Part shown: positions 35,429-45,856 of the stretch, piece after piece
Layout: every line of letters begins with the position of its first letter
Numbering within the stretch: position 1 is the stretch's first letter
Assembly: GCA_001796335.1 (NCBI GenBank)
Contig: MGMF01000022.1
Span: 33,830-97,829, forward strand
Source: Chloroflexi bacterium GWB2_49_20
Lineage (GTDB): Bacteria; Chloroflexota; Anaerolineae; Anaerolineales; Villigracilaceae
DNA length: 64,000 nucleotides
Reading direction: 5' to 3'
Translations under genes and position numbers: made by a program
Notes under the pieces: model-generated
What the model was told of the DNA's origin: nothing
The model's database searches: none
Seen by the model: only the letters and a program-made list of their open reading frames with translations

Positions 35429-36631
35429 TCAGGGCTTGATACATACCAGGCCTTTGAGATAGGCTCCTTCCGGAAAATTAAGACTGACCGGGTGGTCGCC
35501 AGCCTGGGAGAGCACCTCAACGATCTGTGCATTTACGCCCGCGTCCAGGGCCGCTCCCGCCACAATTTTCTGGAACAGGTCCGGGCTGATGCCACCCGAG
35601 CAGGAGAATGTGACCAGGACCCCGCCCGGTCTCAGGAGTTTGAAAGCCAGCAAATTGATATCTTTATAGCCTCGGGCAGCCCGTTCCACCTGGGCTTGCG
35701 TCTGGGCAAATTTAGGCGGGTCCAGAATGATCATATCAAATGATTTGCGTGCATCCCGGAATTTTCTGAGGGAGTGGAAGACATCCCCCTCCATAAACTC
35801 CACTTTTTCCAACGGCAGGTCGTTCAGGGCAATATTTTTTCCTGCCAGCTCGAGGGCTTCGGCCGACGCATCCAGAGCCAGAACCGTTTTGGCGCCCCCG
35901 GCCAGCGCATTGATGGTAAAGCCACCGGTGTAGCAGAAGCAATCCAAAACATCACAACCCCGGGCGTATGAGCGCACCCGCAAGCGGTTGAGACGCTGGT
36001 CGAGGTAAAAACCGGTTTTATGCCCTTGAGAGATATTAATTTTGAAGGTCAAACCGTTTTCAGTAATGAGGATCTGATCAGACGGGCTGCCGCGCAATGG
36101 ACCCATGGCTGCCGGAAGGCCTTCCAGTTGACGCACCTCGGCATCCGACCTGTCGTAGATATCGCCAATTCCGGTCAGTTCAACCAGCAGATCTGCCAGT
36201 GTCTCTTTCCAATATTCCACTCCGGCAGTAAGGAATTGCGTGACCAGACAATTCGCGTAGCGGTCTACGATCAAACCTGGCAGACCGTCCGATTCAGCAT
36301 GGATCAAGCGGTATGCAGACAGCGGGTCGGCGGATGGATTGGATGTAAACAACCCCAATTTTTGGCGAACTGACAGGGCGGTGGTGATGCGCTTGCGGAA
36401 GAAATCCACATCCACTTTTTCGTCCTGCTCGTACGTCCAAACCCGTGCCCGGATTTGTGAATGGGGACTATATGCAGCCTGTGCCAGGAATTCCCCCTGG
36501 CTGGAAAGCAATTCCACTGTTTGGCCGGAGGTGGAGACCTCCACTTCACGCTCGATGGCTCCTGAGAATATCCAGGGGTGGTGGCGGCGTAACGATTTTT
36601 CACGTCCGGGTTTAATAATGAGTGCTGGCAT
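35429..36631 (-). CDS. rlmI: Class I rRNA methyltransferase, RlmI-like (23S m5C)
   Basis: A 400-residue SAM-dependent methyltransferase. Residues ~1-75 form a PUA domain (HHPWIFSGAIEREVE). The EEHD-like central part (~75-190) is followed by the Rossmann domain with VLDCFCYTGGFTINALAGGAKTVLALDASAEAL, the catalytic DPPKFAQTQ and FSCSGGI, with the Cys expected to attack C6 of the target cytosine. RlmI modifies C1962 of 23S rRNA in E. coli; related proteins can act elsewhere. CAGGA precedes the ATG. It is monocistronic and convergent with the membrane protein pair. Confidence 0.93.
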   Translation of the reverse strand: MPALIIKPGREKSLRRHHPWIFSGAIEREVEVSTSGQTVELLSSQGEFLAQAAYSPHSQIRARVWTYEQDEKVDVDFFRKRITTALSVRQKLGLFTSNPSADPLSAYRLIHAESDGLPGLIVDRYANCLVTQFLTAGVEYWKETLADLLVELTGIGDIYDRSDAEVRQLEGLPAAMGPLRGSPSDQILITENGLTFKINISQGHKTGFYLDQRLNRLRVRSYARGCDVLDCFCYTGGFTINALAGGAKTVLALDASAEALELAGKNIALNDLPLEKVEFMEGDVFHSLRKFRDARKSFDMIILDPPKFAQTQAQVERAARGYKDINLLAFKLLRPGGVLVTFSCSGGISPDLFQKIVAGAALDAGVNAQIVEVLSQAGDHPVSLNFPEGAYLKGLVCIKP

Positions 36632-36661
36632 GTCCTGAGTTTAACACACAGGCATTGATTT

Positions 36662-36922
36662 ATGCGATTTTGGCAGGAGTTGATTCACCGGTTTTCCGAA
36701 TCTTTTTTTACGACGACTGACCTGGCAACCTGGTGGGTTTGCCGGCTAAGCAAGGGCACGCTGGGTCATCAGCAGGTGGGCTATAATATCCTGCTGTTGA
36801 CTACTACCGGGCGGAGAAGCGAAAAAGCCCGTAAGGCAGGAAATGCCTTCATGATTTGGTCGGGTTCCCAGCCGGTTGTAGTAGAATCACTTGCTGCTAA
36901 ATACATCACTAAAAGGAAAACC
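36662..36922 (+). pseudogene. Remnant resembling the start of a deazaflavin-dependent nitroreductase (Ddn family)
   Basis: The ~87 codons upstream of the YczE-type start are in the same frame, giving one 300-codon frame. The segment reads RLSKGTLGHQQVGYNILLLTTTGRRSEKA, where LLLTTTGRRSGKPR is the typical F420-binding motif of Ddn-type proteins, then a short piece and a break before the active-site half. A Ddn protein should continue for another ~70 residues. I read this as a truncated Ddn remnant that by chance reads into YczE, rather than a functional fusion. The YczE ATG has its own ribosome site. Confidence 0.5.
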
Positions 36923-37564
36923 ATGTTCATCCCCATCCATCGCAAGACATTTTGGCGGGATCTGGCCGTGATCCAGGCCGGGTTTGCCCTGTTTGGCCTG
37001 TCCATCGCTGCCATGATCCGCTCCAACCTGGGCACAAGTGCCTGGGCTGTCCTCGAAGTTGCCCTGTCCCAGATCATGCACCTGACCCCCGGAACCTTGA
37101 GTATCATCGTAGGCTTCACAGTTCTTCTAGCGGCTGTGAGTCTGCAGGAGAAGATCGGCTGGGGAACCCTTGCCAATATTATTTTCATTGGCCTGTGGGA
37201 GGATTTTTTCCTGTGGCTGATCCCCTCAGTTAAAGGGAATTATCCAGTTCAGTATGGGTTATTGTTCGCTGCCATCCTGGCCATGGGCATCGCCAGCGCC
37301 ATCTATATCGGGGTGGATGCAGGTGCAGGACCGCGTGACAGCCTGATGCTGGCCGTTAAACGAAAAACAGGCCTGAGTATACGCATGGCCCGGACTTGCA
37401 TTGAGTTGGGAGTGGTTCTGATTGGCTGGCTGTTAGGAGGCCCTTTGGGGATTGGAACCCTGATCATTGCAATATTGATCGGACCTGCGGTTCAATGGGG
37501 CTTCAAACTTTTCAATGTACATCCGCACAAAAACCTGTCGGAAGCCACGGTACCTGTGGAGTAA
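36923..37564 (+). CDS. YczE/YyaS/YitT-type membrane protein
   Basis: A 213-residue integral membrane protein with five or six helices. Landmarks are FGLSIAAMIRSNLGTSAWAVLEVALSQI, the GTLSIIVGF helix and GVDAGAGPRDSLMLAV followed by RMARTCIELGVVLIGWLLGGPLGIGT, a pattern seen in the YczE family. Its molecular role is not established. The frame extends upstream into Ddn-like sequence, but the ATG at 36923, preceded by AAAAGGA, gives the normal family length. A terminator 15 bases past the stop separates it from the convergent oxoamine synthase. Confidence 0.85.
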   Translation: MFIPIHRKTFWRDLAVIQAGFALFGLSIAAMIRSNLGTSAWAVLEVALSQIMHLTPGTLSIIVGFTVLLAAVSLQEKIGWGTLANIIFIGLWEDFFLWLIPSVKGNYPVQYGLLFAAILAMGIASAIYIGVDAGAGPRDSLMLAVKRKTGLSIRMARTCIELGVVLIGWLLGGPLGIGTLIIAILIGPAVQWGFKLFNVHPHKNLSEATVPVE

Positions 37565-37578
37565 CGCCAATTGATTAA

Positions 37579-37630
37579 ACAAAATAAAACTCCTCATCCT
37601 GGTTTTCCGGAATGAGAAGTTTTATTTTGT
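37579..37630. terminator. Bidirectional intrinsic terminator
   Basis: ACAAAATAAAACT-CCTCAT and ATGAG-AAGTTTTATTTTGT form a long, near-perfect stem around a small GC-containing apex. It ends both the YczE-type and the oxoamine synthase transcripts. Confidence 0.9.
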
Positions 37631-37636
37631 ACCAAT

Positions 37637-38848
37637 CTAGCTGATAATGCCGATCTCTTTACCCGCTTTTTCAAACACATTCATGGCGTATTCGATCTCT
37701 TCCGGTTCATGTGCTGCAGTGACGGTGGCCCGCAGGCGCGCCAAGCCGTCGGGTACGGCAGGTGAAACGACAGGCAGCGCGAAGACATCATGATGCTGGG
37801 CTTCGCGCGTCATCAGGAAGGCGCGTTCATCATTGCCGCAAATGATGGGAACGATGGCTGTACTGGTGAGAAGCGTATCAAAGCCACGTTTCTTGATCCC
37901 GTTAATGAATTGATCTGTATTGACCTGTAATTTCTGGATGCGCCAGGGTTCGTCCAGGATCACTTTGAAGGCCTCGTTGGCTGCCGCGGCCTGGGCCGGG
38001 GGCAGGGCTGCGGAAAATATATATGCCCGGCTGGCGTGTCTGAGATAGGTGATGATCTCTTTCTTTCCGGCCACATACCCGCCCACGGATGGGATGGTCT
38101 TGCTGAGGGTTCCCATCTTGATATCTATGGAGTCTTCCATTCCAAAGTGCTCTTCAATGCCTCTTCCTGTCTTGCCGAGCACCCCCAATGAATGGGCTTC
38201 GTCGATCATCAACCAGGCATTATATTTTTTGCACAGTTCAACCACGCGCGGAAAATCGATCACATCTCCATCCATGCTGAAGACCGAATCAGCTACCACC
38301 AGTTTTGACACATCGGAAGGGGCTTGCTGGAGACGTTTTTCGAGTTCTTCCATATCGTTGTGGCGAAAGCGCCGGAATTCAGCACCGGACATCATGCAAC
38401 CATCCACAATGGAGGCATGGTTGAGTTTATCGGAGATGACCCAATCGCCACGACCCATCAAGGTGGAAACCACCGTCAGATTGGTAACATAACCGGAGGT
38501 ATAGGTAATAGCCGCTTCTGTATTTTTGAATTCTGAAATGGTTGCTTCCAACTCATCATGCAACTTAAGGGAACCAGCCAGTGTGCGAACGCCATGTGTG
38601 CCGGTCGCATATTTATCCACTGCAGCTTTGGCGGCGGCATTGATGCGAGGGTGACCGACCAGCCCCAGGTAACTGTACGAGGCATACATGCCCATATCGT
38701 GACCATTAACCAGAACTCTGGCGCCCCCGCGCAGCTCGCTGATGGGTTGATTGTAAAAGTACAGATCGTTCTCTTTTAGCATATTAACCCGGTCAACCAT
38801 CGCCCGGATCCGGCGAGTGACGGCATCGTTAGTATTCTTATAATCCAT
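37637..38848 (-). CDS. Alpha-oxoamine synthase family PLP enzyme (KBL/AONS/serine palmitoyltransferase-like)
   Basis: Condenses an amino acid with an acyl-CoA with loss of CO2. The 403-residue protein has the fold-type I residues: His144 (KLNHASIVDG, stacks on PLP), Asp216-His219 (IDEAHSLGVLG) and the PLP Lys250 in GTLSKTIPSVGGY. Kbl, BioF and bacterial SPT share these. I cannot decide between glycine C-acetyltransferase, AONS and sphingolipid-type synthase. No tdh, bio or lipid gene is adjacent. The frame opens at 39010, but AAGGAG precedes the ATG at 38848 (MDYKNTND), which I use. It is downstream of ligA with ~160 bases between them. Confidence 0.93.
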   Translation of the reverse strand: MDYKNTNDAVTRRIRAMVDRVNMLKENDLYFYNQPISELRGGARVLVNGHDMGMYASYSYLGLVGHPRINAAAKAAVDKYATGTHGVRTLAGSLKLHDELEATISEFKNTEAAITYTSGYVTNLTVVSTLMGRGDWVISDKLNHASIVDGCMMSGAEFRRFRHNDMEELEKRLQQAPSDVSKLVVADSVFSMDGDVIDFPRVVELCKKYNAWLMIDEAHSLGVLGKTGRGIEEHFGMEDSIDIKMGTLSKTIPSVGGYVAGKKEIITYLRHASRAYIFSAALPPAQAAAANEAFKVILDEPWRIQKLQVNTDQFINGIKKRGFDTLLTSTAIVPIICGNDERAFLMTREAQHHDVFALPVVSPAVPDGLARLRATVTAAHEPEEIEYAMNVFEKAGKEIGIIS

Positions 38849-39006
38849 AATTTGCTCCTTTATTAAGGAATGATTGCTTTTGAACTGAACAAGTTTAGCC
38901 CACGCCTGGGGAACTGTCAACCAATGAGGCTGATTCGATGGAATAAAAAAGGTACTTTGAATTAAGTTTTTTAACAACTGCAGGCTTATAAGGGTTTGAA
39001 AATCTG

Positions 39007-41199
<2,193 letters not shown>

Positions 41200-41227
41200 T
41201 TAGTCAATAGTTGATCAGGAGGCTTTC

Positions 41228-41971
41228 ATGAATAGTAACTATCGAAACTCGCGTAGTCTTGCCAATATATTCGGGGGAGTGAGAATCCGGAGAGGCCTGG
41301 CCTGGGGGCTTATCATCTTAGGCGCATTGCTGGCTTTTGAGATTTTCAATTACAGTACAACAGAATTTGCACTAAAAGATGTACTCGGCAATTTGAATTT
41401 CATCGGAATGCGCTGGTCCACCATATTGGCGCTGGCTTTCTGCGGGATCGATTTTGCAGGCATAGCCAGACTGTTTACCCCCGAACAAGGCAAGGATGAA
41501 CCAGCGGAAGTCTGGTACTTGTTTGGAGCCTGGTTATTGGCTGCCACGATGAATGCCATGTTAACCTGGTGGGGTGTTTCAGTTGCGATTGTTGAAAACA
41601 GCAATCTGGCAGGCACCCAGGTGGTGAGTACAGCCACTTTGACCCATATAGTCCCGGTTTTTGTGGCTGTAATGGTTTGGTTGATCCGGGTGCTTATCAT
41701 CGGGACTTTCTCAGTGGCGGGAGACAGACTGTTCAGCCAGGCGGATGGGCACGCCGGTTTCCGACCCTCCAATATGAACCATACACCTGCCCGACCGGCG
41801 ACCACAATCCCGCAGACACGACAACCTCAACCAGCGGTATCCTCCTTCCAGGCAGATCCGAAACCTACCCGGCCTGACAATCGATATTCTCGTCCTGAGC
41901 CCAGCTATCATAATATCTCGATGAGCAACAGCTCCAGTCGTGATGGGTCCTTTGTCAAACCCAGGCAATAA
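41228..41971 (+). CDS. Membrane protein with four helices and disordered Pro-rich tail, unknown function
   Basis: A 247-residue protein I do not recognise. Four membrane helices span residues ~20-175 (GLAWGLIILGALLAFEIF, STILALAFCGIDFAGIA, WYLFGAWLLAATMNAMLTWW, IVPVFVAVMVWLIRVLIIG). The last ~70 residues are rich in Pro, Thr, Asn, Ser and Arg and probably unstructured. AGGAGG lies before the ATG. The lytic transglycosylase gene starts 18 bases after its stop. The LexA-like promoter suggests it is induced by DNA damage. A wall-linked role is inferred from its neighbour only. Confidence 0.8.
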   Translation: MNSNYRNSRSLANIFGGVRIRRGLAWGLIILGALLAFEIFNYSTTEFALKDVLGNLNFIGMRWSTILALAFCGIDFAGIARLFTPEQGKDEPAEVWYLFGAWLLAATMNAMLTWWGVSVAIVENSNLAGTQVVSTATLTHIVPVFVAVMVWLIRVLIIGTFSVAGDRLFSQADGHAGFRPSNMNHTPARPATTIPQTRQPQPAVSSFQADPKPTRPDNRYSRPEPSYHNISMSNSSSRDGSFVKPRQ

Positions 41972-41989
41972 CCAGCCCGGCACAATCCA

Positions 41990-42727
41990 ATGGATGAACA
42001 TTACGATTTTGATGATGAGTTTGAGACCGCCTCCCACGGAGGCGGTTATTATCCCGGTCTTTGGCTGCCACCGTTGGTGGTGATATTTGTCGGATTGCTG
42101 ATCGGGTTGATCACAAGCGGGGTGGTCATTAGCCAGTCTGTTATGGCAGCCTCCAATCCTGGGGCAGCGCTTCAAGCTGCATTACAAATGGATGCCAGTT
42201 CTTCATCCATTCCAAATGATGGCAATGGGCTACTTGCCGGATTATTCACTCCGGAGGTCCTATACTGGCAGCGAAATATCATGGAGTGGAGCAGCATCAC
42301 CGGGCTGGACCCGAACTTGATCGCAACTGTGATGCAAATTGAATCCTGTGGAGATCCACAAGCGAAATCTTCGGCGGGGGCGATGGGATTATTCCAGGTC
42401 ATGCCATTTCACTTCTCTTCTGAAGATAATCCTTACGAGCCCGAAACCAATGCCATGCGGGGCATGTCTTATTTACGAAAATCGCTTGAAGTTTCGAGTG
42501 GAGATGCACGTCTGGCATTTGCCGGTTACAACGGAGGTATCAGTATAATTGAGAAATCTGAGGGTAGCTGGGCAGAGGAAACCCAGAGATATGCGTATTG
42601 GGGAAGTGGAATTTATGAGGAAGCCAGCCAGGGGGTTGAGGTCAGCCAGCGTTTGCAGGAGTGGCTGTCACATGGGGGTGCCAGTTTGTGCCAGCAGGCT
42701 GCCTCCCGGCTGGGGATCAACCCTTAA
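41990..42727 (+). CDS. Membrane-anchored lytic transglycosylase (SLT domain)
   Basis: Cleaves the MurNAc-GlcNAc bond of peptidoglycan. A membrane helix at ~26-52 follows an acidic N-terminus; the domain lies outside the cell membrane. The SLT fold (~90-225) shows LDPNLIATVMQIESCGDP with the catalytic Glu118, SAGAMGLFQVMP, and AFAGYNGG. Two Cys in the domain (120, and near the C-terminus) may form a disulfide. It is coupled to the four-helix protein under the LexA-like promoter, an unusual setting for such an enzyme unless wall opening is needed during a DNA-damage response or DNA transfer. It overlaps the end of the convergent kinase gene by 4 bases. Confidence 0.9.
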   Translation: MDEHYDFDDEFETASHGGGYYPGLWLPPLVVIFVGLLIGLITSGVVISQSVMAASNPGAALQAALQMDASSSSIPNDGNGLLAGLFTPEVLYWQRNIMEWSSITGLDPNLIATVMQIESCGDPQAKSSAGAMGLFQVMPFHFSSEDNPYEPETNAMRGMSYLRKSLEVSSGDARLAFAGYNGGISIIEKSEGSWAEETQRYAYWGSGIYEEASQGVEVSQRLQEWLSHGGASLCQQAASRLGINP

Positions 42728-44115
42728 TCTTCAACCAGTGTTGTTTCTGTATTAATTAATGGCAGCCAGATGGTAAAGGTGGTACCCTGGCCTTCCTGTG
42801 ATTCAACTTCTATGCTGCCGCCGTGAATATTGATGATCCAATAGGCGATAGAGAGCCCAAGCCCAAAACCGGATGTTTTTGAACGGGTTCTAGATTTCTC
42901 AGCCCGATAGAATCTTTCAAAAATATGCGGCAAGTCTTCAGCGGGGATACCCGGACCGGTATCACGAATCCTCAATTTGGATTGATTTTCAACTTTGGAA
43001 AGCTCAAAAGTCACCGTGCCAGCACCGGGTGTGTATTTGATCGCATTGGAGATCAAGTTAACCAAGACCTGCTTCAAGCGATCTGCATCCCCATTGACTT
43101 GAACTTGGTCTATTTCCGAAATTTTCAATTGCACACGATCACCAGCCAAAAGATGCAAATCTTTGAGCACATCCAGAAGAAGAGTATCCAGTTCAACCGG
43201 TTTAAAGTTGAGCGGTAGTTTTCCTGATTCCGCCTGAGCCAACAAAAGAAGATCGCCCACCATGCGGGTCAGTCGATCAGTCTCTTCCTTTATGCTGTCA
43301 AGAGATTCGAAGTCAACTTCTTTCATCATACGAATCAGGTCGGCATTGGCTTTGATGACTGTCAGGGGGGTTCTTAATTCATGACTTACATCTGCCAGGA
43401 AGCGCTGTTGGGATGCGAACAATTTTTCCAATCTCTCCAGGGTTTCGTTGAATGACAGGATCAACAACCCGATTTCATCTTTTTCGGAACCATGGTAGGG
43501 GATGCGACGCGAAAGATCATTGGCATGCGAGATTTGCAAAGCGGTGTCTGTGACCATGTTTAAAGGCGCGAGTGCCTGTCCGATCACAAACCAGCTGGAG
43601 ATCCCTGCCAGGAACATGGAGATCAGAGTGGTTCCCAGCAGGATATAAAAGAGGATACTACGGATGGAATCGATCAGATCCGTACTGGTGGCTACCTGCA
43701 AAGTTCCGATGGGGCGATCCCCGACAAGCAGAGGGACGCTGATAGTACGAAGATGGGCCTGCTGGATGGTAACATCCCGGTAGACGGGCAGGCTGGCTTC
43801 CAGACCGGTGGAATCCAGAGGCAGGTTGTAGCCGCCGATATTTTGGGAGGTGGAATGCAGGTTTCCATTTGCATCCCAGACTTGAACAAAAAGATTGGAG
43901 GTGAAATTAAATTTTGGCAGGATAATCACGCTCAGTTCACCGACCGAATCAATTCGGGTATTGGAAACGATATCACGGGTGGTCTGGGTGAGAGTATCAT
44001 CCACCTGATTAATGAGCAGGATACCTACCAGTACATATACGGCAGTCCCGAATATCAAAAGTATCCCGCCTGCAAGCAACGAATATAATAATGTGAATCG
44101 AATTCGGAGCGACAT
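42724..44115 (-). CDS. Membrane sensor histidine kinase (HAMP, OmpR-class)
   Basis: A 463-residue kinase. Helix 1 at ~10-35 and helix 2 at ~153-178 enclose an extracytoplasmic sensor of ~115 residues. HAMP follows (~180-235), then HisKA with His245 in VSHELRTPL, and HATPase_c with NLISNAIKYTP (N box), RDTGPGIP (G1) and GFGLGLSIAYWI (G2). It starts one base after the end of its regulator gene, as part of one operon transcribed right to left. The signal is unknown. Its stop overlaps that of the convergent transglycosylase gene by 4 bases. Confidence 0.95.
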   Translation of the reverse strand: MSLRIRFTLLYSLLAGGILLIFGTAVYVLVGILLINQVDDTLTQTTRDIVSNTRIDSVGELSVIILPKFNFTSNLFVQVWDANGNLHSTSQNIGGYNLPLDSTGLEASLPVYRDVTIQQAHLRTISVPLLVGDRPIGTLQVATSTDLIDSIRSILFYILLGTTLISMFLAGISSWFVIGQALAPLNMVTDTALQISHANDLSRRIPYHGSEKDEIGLLILSFNETLERLEKLFASQQRFLADVSHELRTPLTVIKANADLIRMMKEVDFESLDSIKEETDRLTRMVGDLLLLAQAESGKLPLNFKPVELDTLLLDVLKDLHLLAGDRVQLKISEIDQVQVNGDADRLKQVLVNLISNAIKYTPGAGTVTFELSKVENQSKLRIRDTGPGIPAEDLPHIFERFYRAEKSRTRSKTSGFGLGLSIAYWIINIHGGSIEVESQEGQGTTFTIWLPLINTETTLVED

Positions 44116-44793
44116 TTAAGGATTTTCTCTCAGGACATATCCCACACCGCGCACGGTGTGCAATAATCGCTCCTCTTCTTTGGTCTCCAATTTCTGGCGC
44201 AAATAGCGAATATAGACTTCCAGGACATTGCTTTCACCACCAAAATCGTATCCCCACACTCTGTCAAAAATAACATCACGCGTTAGAACCTGGCGCGGAT
44301 GCCTTAGGAATAGTTCGAGCAATTCGAATTCTTTTGCAGTCAATTGAATTAGGCGGTTGCCGCGCGTAACCTGCCGGGAACCAGTGTCCAAGGTCAGGTC
44401 TGCAAATTTATACACCTGTATCCGCTCGGGCTGTGTGCGGCGCAGCAGGGCGCGCATGCGCGCCAGGAGTTCATCCAGGTTAAATGGTTTGACCAGGTAA
44501 TCATCCGCACCTGCATCCAACCCTTGTACCCGGTCTTGGATGGTGTCTTTAGCGGTCAGCATAAGGATGGGCAGACCACCTCCGGTGCGCAGCCGGCGGC
44601 AAACTTCCAGGCCATCCATGCCTGGCAGCATCCAATCCAGGATGACCAGGTCGGGATGGTGATCGCGGGCCATATTTAAACCGCTGCGACCGTCCATGGC
44701 AACGTCAACGAGATAGCCTTCGTATGCCAGACCTCGCTGCAAGACCTTGAGGATGGCCGGGTCATCTTCGATGATAAGTATGCGCTCATTCAT
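44116..44793 (-). CDS. OmpR/PhoB-family response regulator
   Basis: A 225-residue regulator paired with the kinase just downstream. The receiver has EDDP at 9-12, phospho-acceptor Asp53 in [12 protein letters not shown], a conserved Thr in MLTAKD and Lys in YLVKPF. The winged-helix domain has [34 protein letters not shown] and ends [14 protein letters not shown] lies before the ATG. The gene is divergent from the sugar transferase across an 88-base region that could hold an autoregulatory site; none is obvious by eye. Confidence 0.96.
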   Translation of the reverse strand: MNERILIIEDDPAILKVLQRGLAYEGYLVDVAMDGRSGLNMARDHHPDLVILDWMLPGMDGLEVCRRLRTGGGLPILMLTAKDTIQDRVQGLDAGADDYLVKPFNLDELLARMRALLRRTQPERIQVYKFADLTLDTGSRQVTRGNRLIQLTAKEFELLELFLRHPRQVLTRDVIFDRVWGYDFGGESNVLEVYIRYLRQKLETKEEERLLHTVRGVGYVLRENP

Positions 44794-44869
44794 AGCTATT
44801 CTCCATAAGTATGCGAATAATCGCAGAAGTTCCCTTTAACCAAAATATACCACAAAGGAAAAGATTTGG

Positions 44870-44875
44870 TAGAAT
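44870..44875 (+). promoter_or_regulatory. Extended -10 box giving a leaderless message
   Basis: TGGTAGAAT is an extended -10; 6 bases follow before the ATG at 44882. No Shine-Dalgarno is seen. Confidence 0.6.
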
Positions 44876-44881
44876 GACTGC

Positions 44882-45505
44882 ATGCGGTCTTACATAAAAG
44901 ACATATTACCCGTCAAACGCCTGGTGGATGTGATCCTGACCTGCTTGGGATTGATCATCATCTGGCCGCTGATCCTTTTGATCGCAGCCTGTATCAGGAT
45001 ATTCATCGGTAGTCCGGTGCTTTTCCGGCAGGTGCGCCCTGGTTTTGGGGGAAAACCTTTTATGGTTTACAAGTTCCGTTCCATGAATGAGAAAAAGGAT
45101 GGGCAGGGGAACTTGCTGCCGGATGGTGAACGTTTGACCGGGCTGGGGAAATCTCTGCGCACTACCAGCCTGGATGAGCTGCCTGAATTGATCAATGTGC
45201 TTAAAGGCGAGATGAGCCTGGTAGGACCGCGTCCGTTGTTAATGCAATACCTGGAAAGGTATTCACCCGAGCAAGCCCGCCGTCATGATGTTCTACCGGG
45301 AATTACGGGTTGGGCTCAGATCAATGGGCGCAATGCCCTGACCTGGCAGGATAAATTCCAGTTGGATGTCTGGTATGTGGACAACTGGTCGGTAGGATTG
45401 GATCTAAAAATCCTGCTCCTGACATTTTGGAAAGTGCTCAAGCGCGAGGGTATCAGCCAACCTGGATATGCCACGGCGGAAGAATTCATGGGAAATGAGG
45501 TGTGA
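44882..45505 (+). CDS. Bacterial sugar transferase (polyprenyl-phosphate phosphoglycosyltransferase)
   Basis: Attaches the first sugar-phosphate to undecaprenyl phosphate for polysaccharide synthesis. The 207-residue chain is the minimal, single-helix type like PglC and the C-terminal half of WbaP: a hydrophobic segment at ~12-38, then PVLFRQVRPGFGGKPFMVYKFRSM, LRTTSLDELPELINVLKGEMSLVGPRP with the catalytic Asp-Glu, and PGITGWAQINGRN. No other glycosyltransferase or flippase gene is adjacent, so the pathway is unknown. The gene appears leaderless and is followed by the serS leader. Confidence 0.93.
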   Translation: MRSYIKDILPVKRLVDVILTCLGLIIIWPLILLIAACIRIFIGSPVLFRQVRPGFGGKPFMVYKFRSMNEKKDGQGNLLPDGERLTGLGKSLRTTSLDELPELINVLKGEMSLVGPRPLLMQYLERYSPEQARRHDVLPGITGWAQINGRNALTWQDKFQLDVWYVDNWSVGLDLKILLLTFWKVLKREGISQPGYATAEEFMGNEV

Positions 45506-45550
45506 TCCACATCGAAACAATGGATGCGTACTATATAAGTATTGTAGATT

Positions 45551-45559
45551 TGGTATAAT
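45551..45559 (+). promoter_or_regulatory. Promoter of serS (extended -10)
   Basis: TGGTATAAT is a perfect extended -10. Transcription would begin near 45566, giving a ~290-base leader that contains the T-box. Confidence 0.75.
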
Positions 45560-45572
45560 CTGCCCAAATCAA

Positions 45573-45841
45573 AAAGAACGAGCCTGGAGACAAATAACCG
45601 GGTAACCCTTCAGAGAGCTGCCGAATGGTGCGAGGCGGCAGGCCAACCAGTGAATTCCACTCCAGATCCCAGAACAGGGACGCTTTCCTCGCAGGGGTCT
45701 AAAAGACCGTAAGAGGACCGGGGAGTGCCCGTTAACGCACTGGCCAAGGTCAACCCGGGTATTTTCCACAGGTTGATGAAAGCAGGTGGCACCACGAACG
45801 CCCCCTCGTCCTGCATGGTGAGGGGCGCTATTAATTTTTTC
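45573..45841 (+). promoter_or_regulatory. T-box riboswitch controlling serS
   Basis: A tRNA-sensing leader. Stem I carries the usual AGAGAGCTGCC and GGTGCGAGGCGGCA features. A likely specifier codon UCC (Ser) lies at 45656-45658 in GAATTCCAC. The T-box sequence GGTGGCACCACGAACG (45785-45800) would pair with the free CCA end of uncharged tRNA. The competing terminator has GCCCC-C-TC and GAGGGGC with a T-rich tract (45799-45841). Uncharged tRNA-Ser would favour the antiterminator and raise serS expression. Read-out by transcription attenuation is clear from the terminator. Confidence 0.92.
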
Positions 45842-45856
45842 ATCGGAGGTGCAAGT

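Noticed and set aside
45573..45856. Extending serS upstream to 45725
   Set aside because: The extra residues would be translated from the T-box and terminator; the ATG at 45857 has a strong ribosome site and matches the family start.
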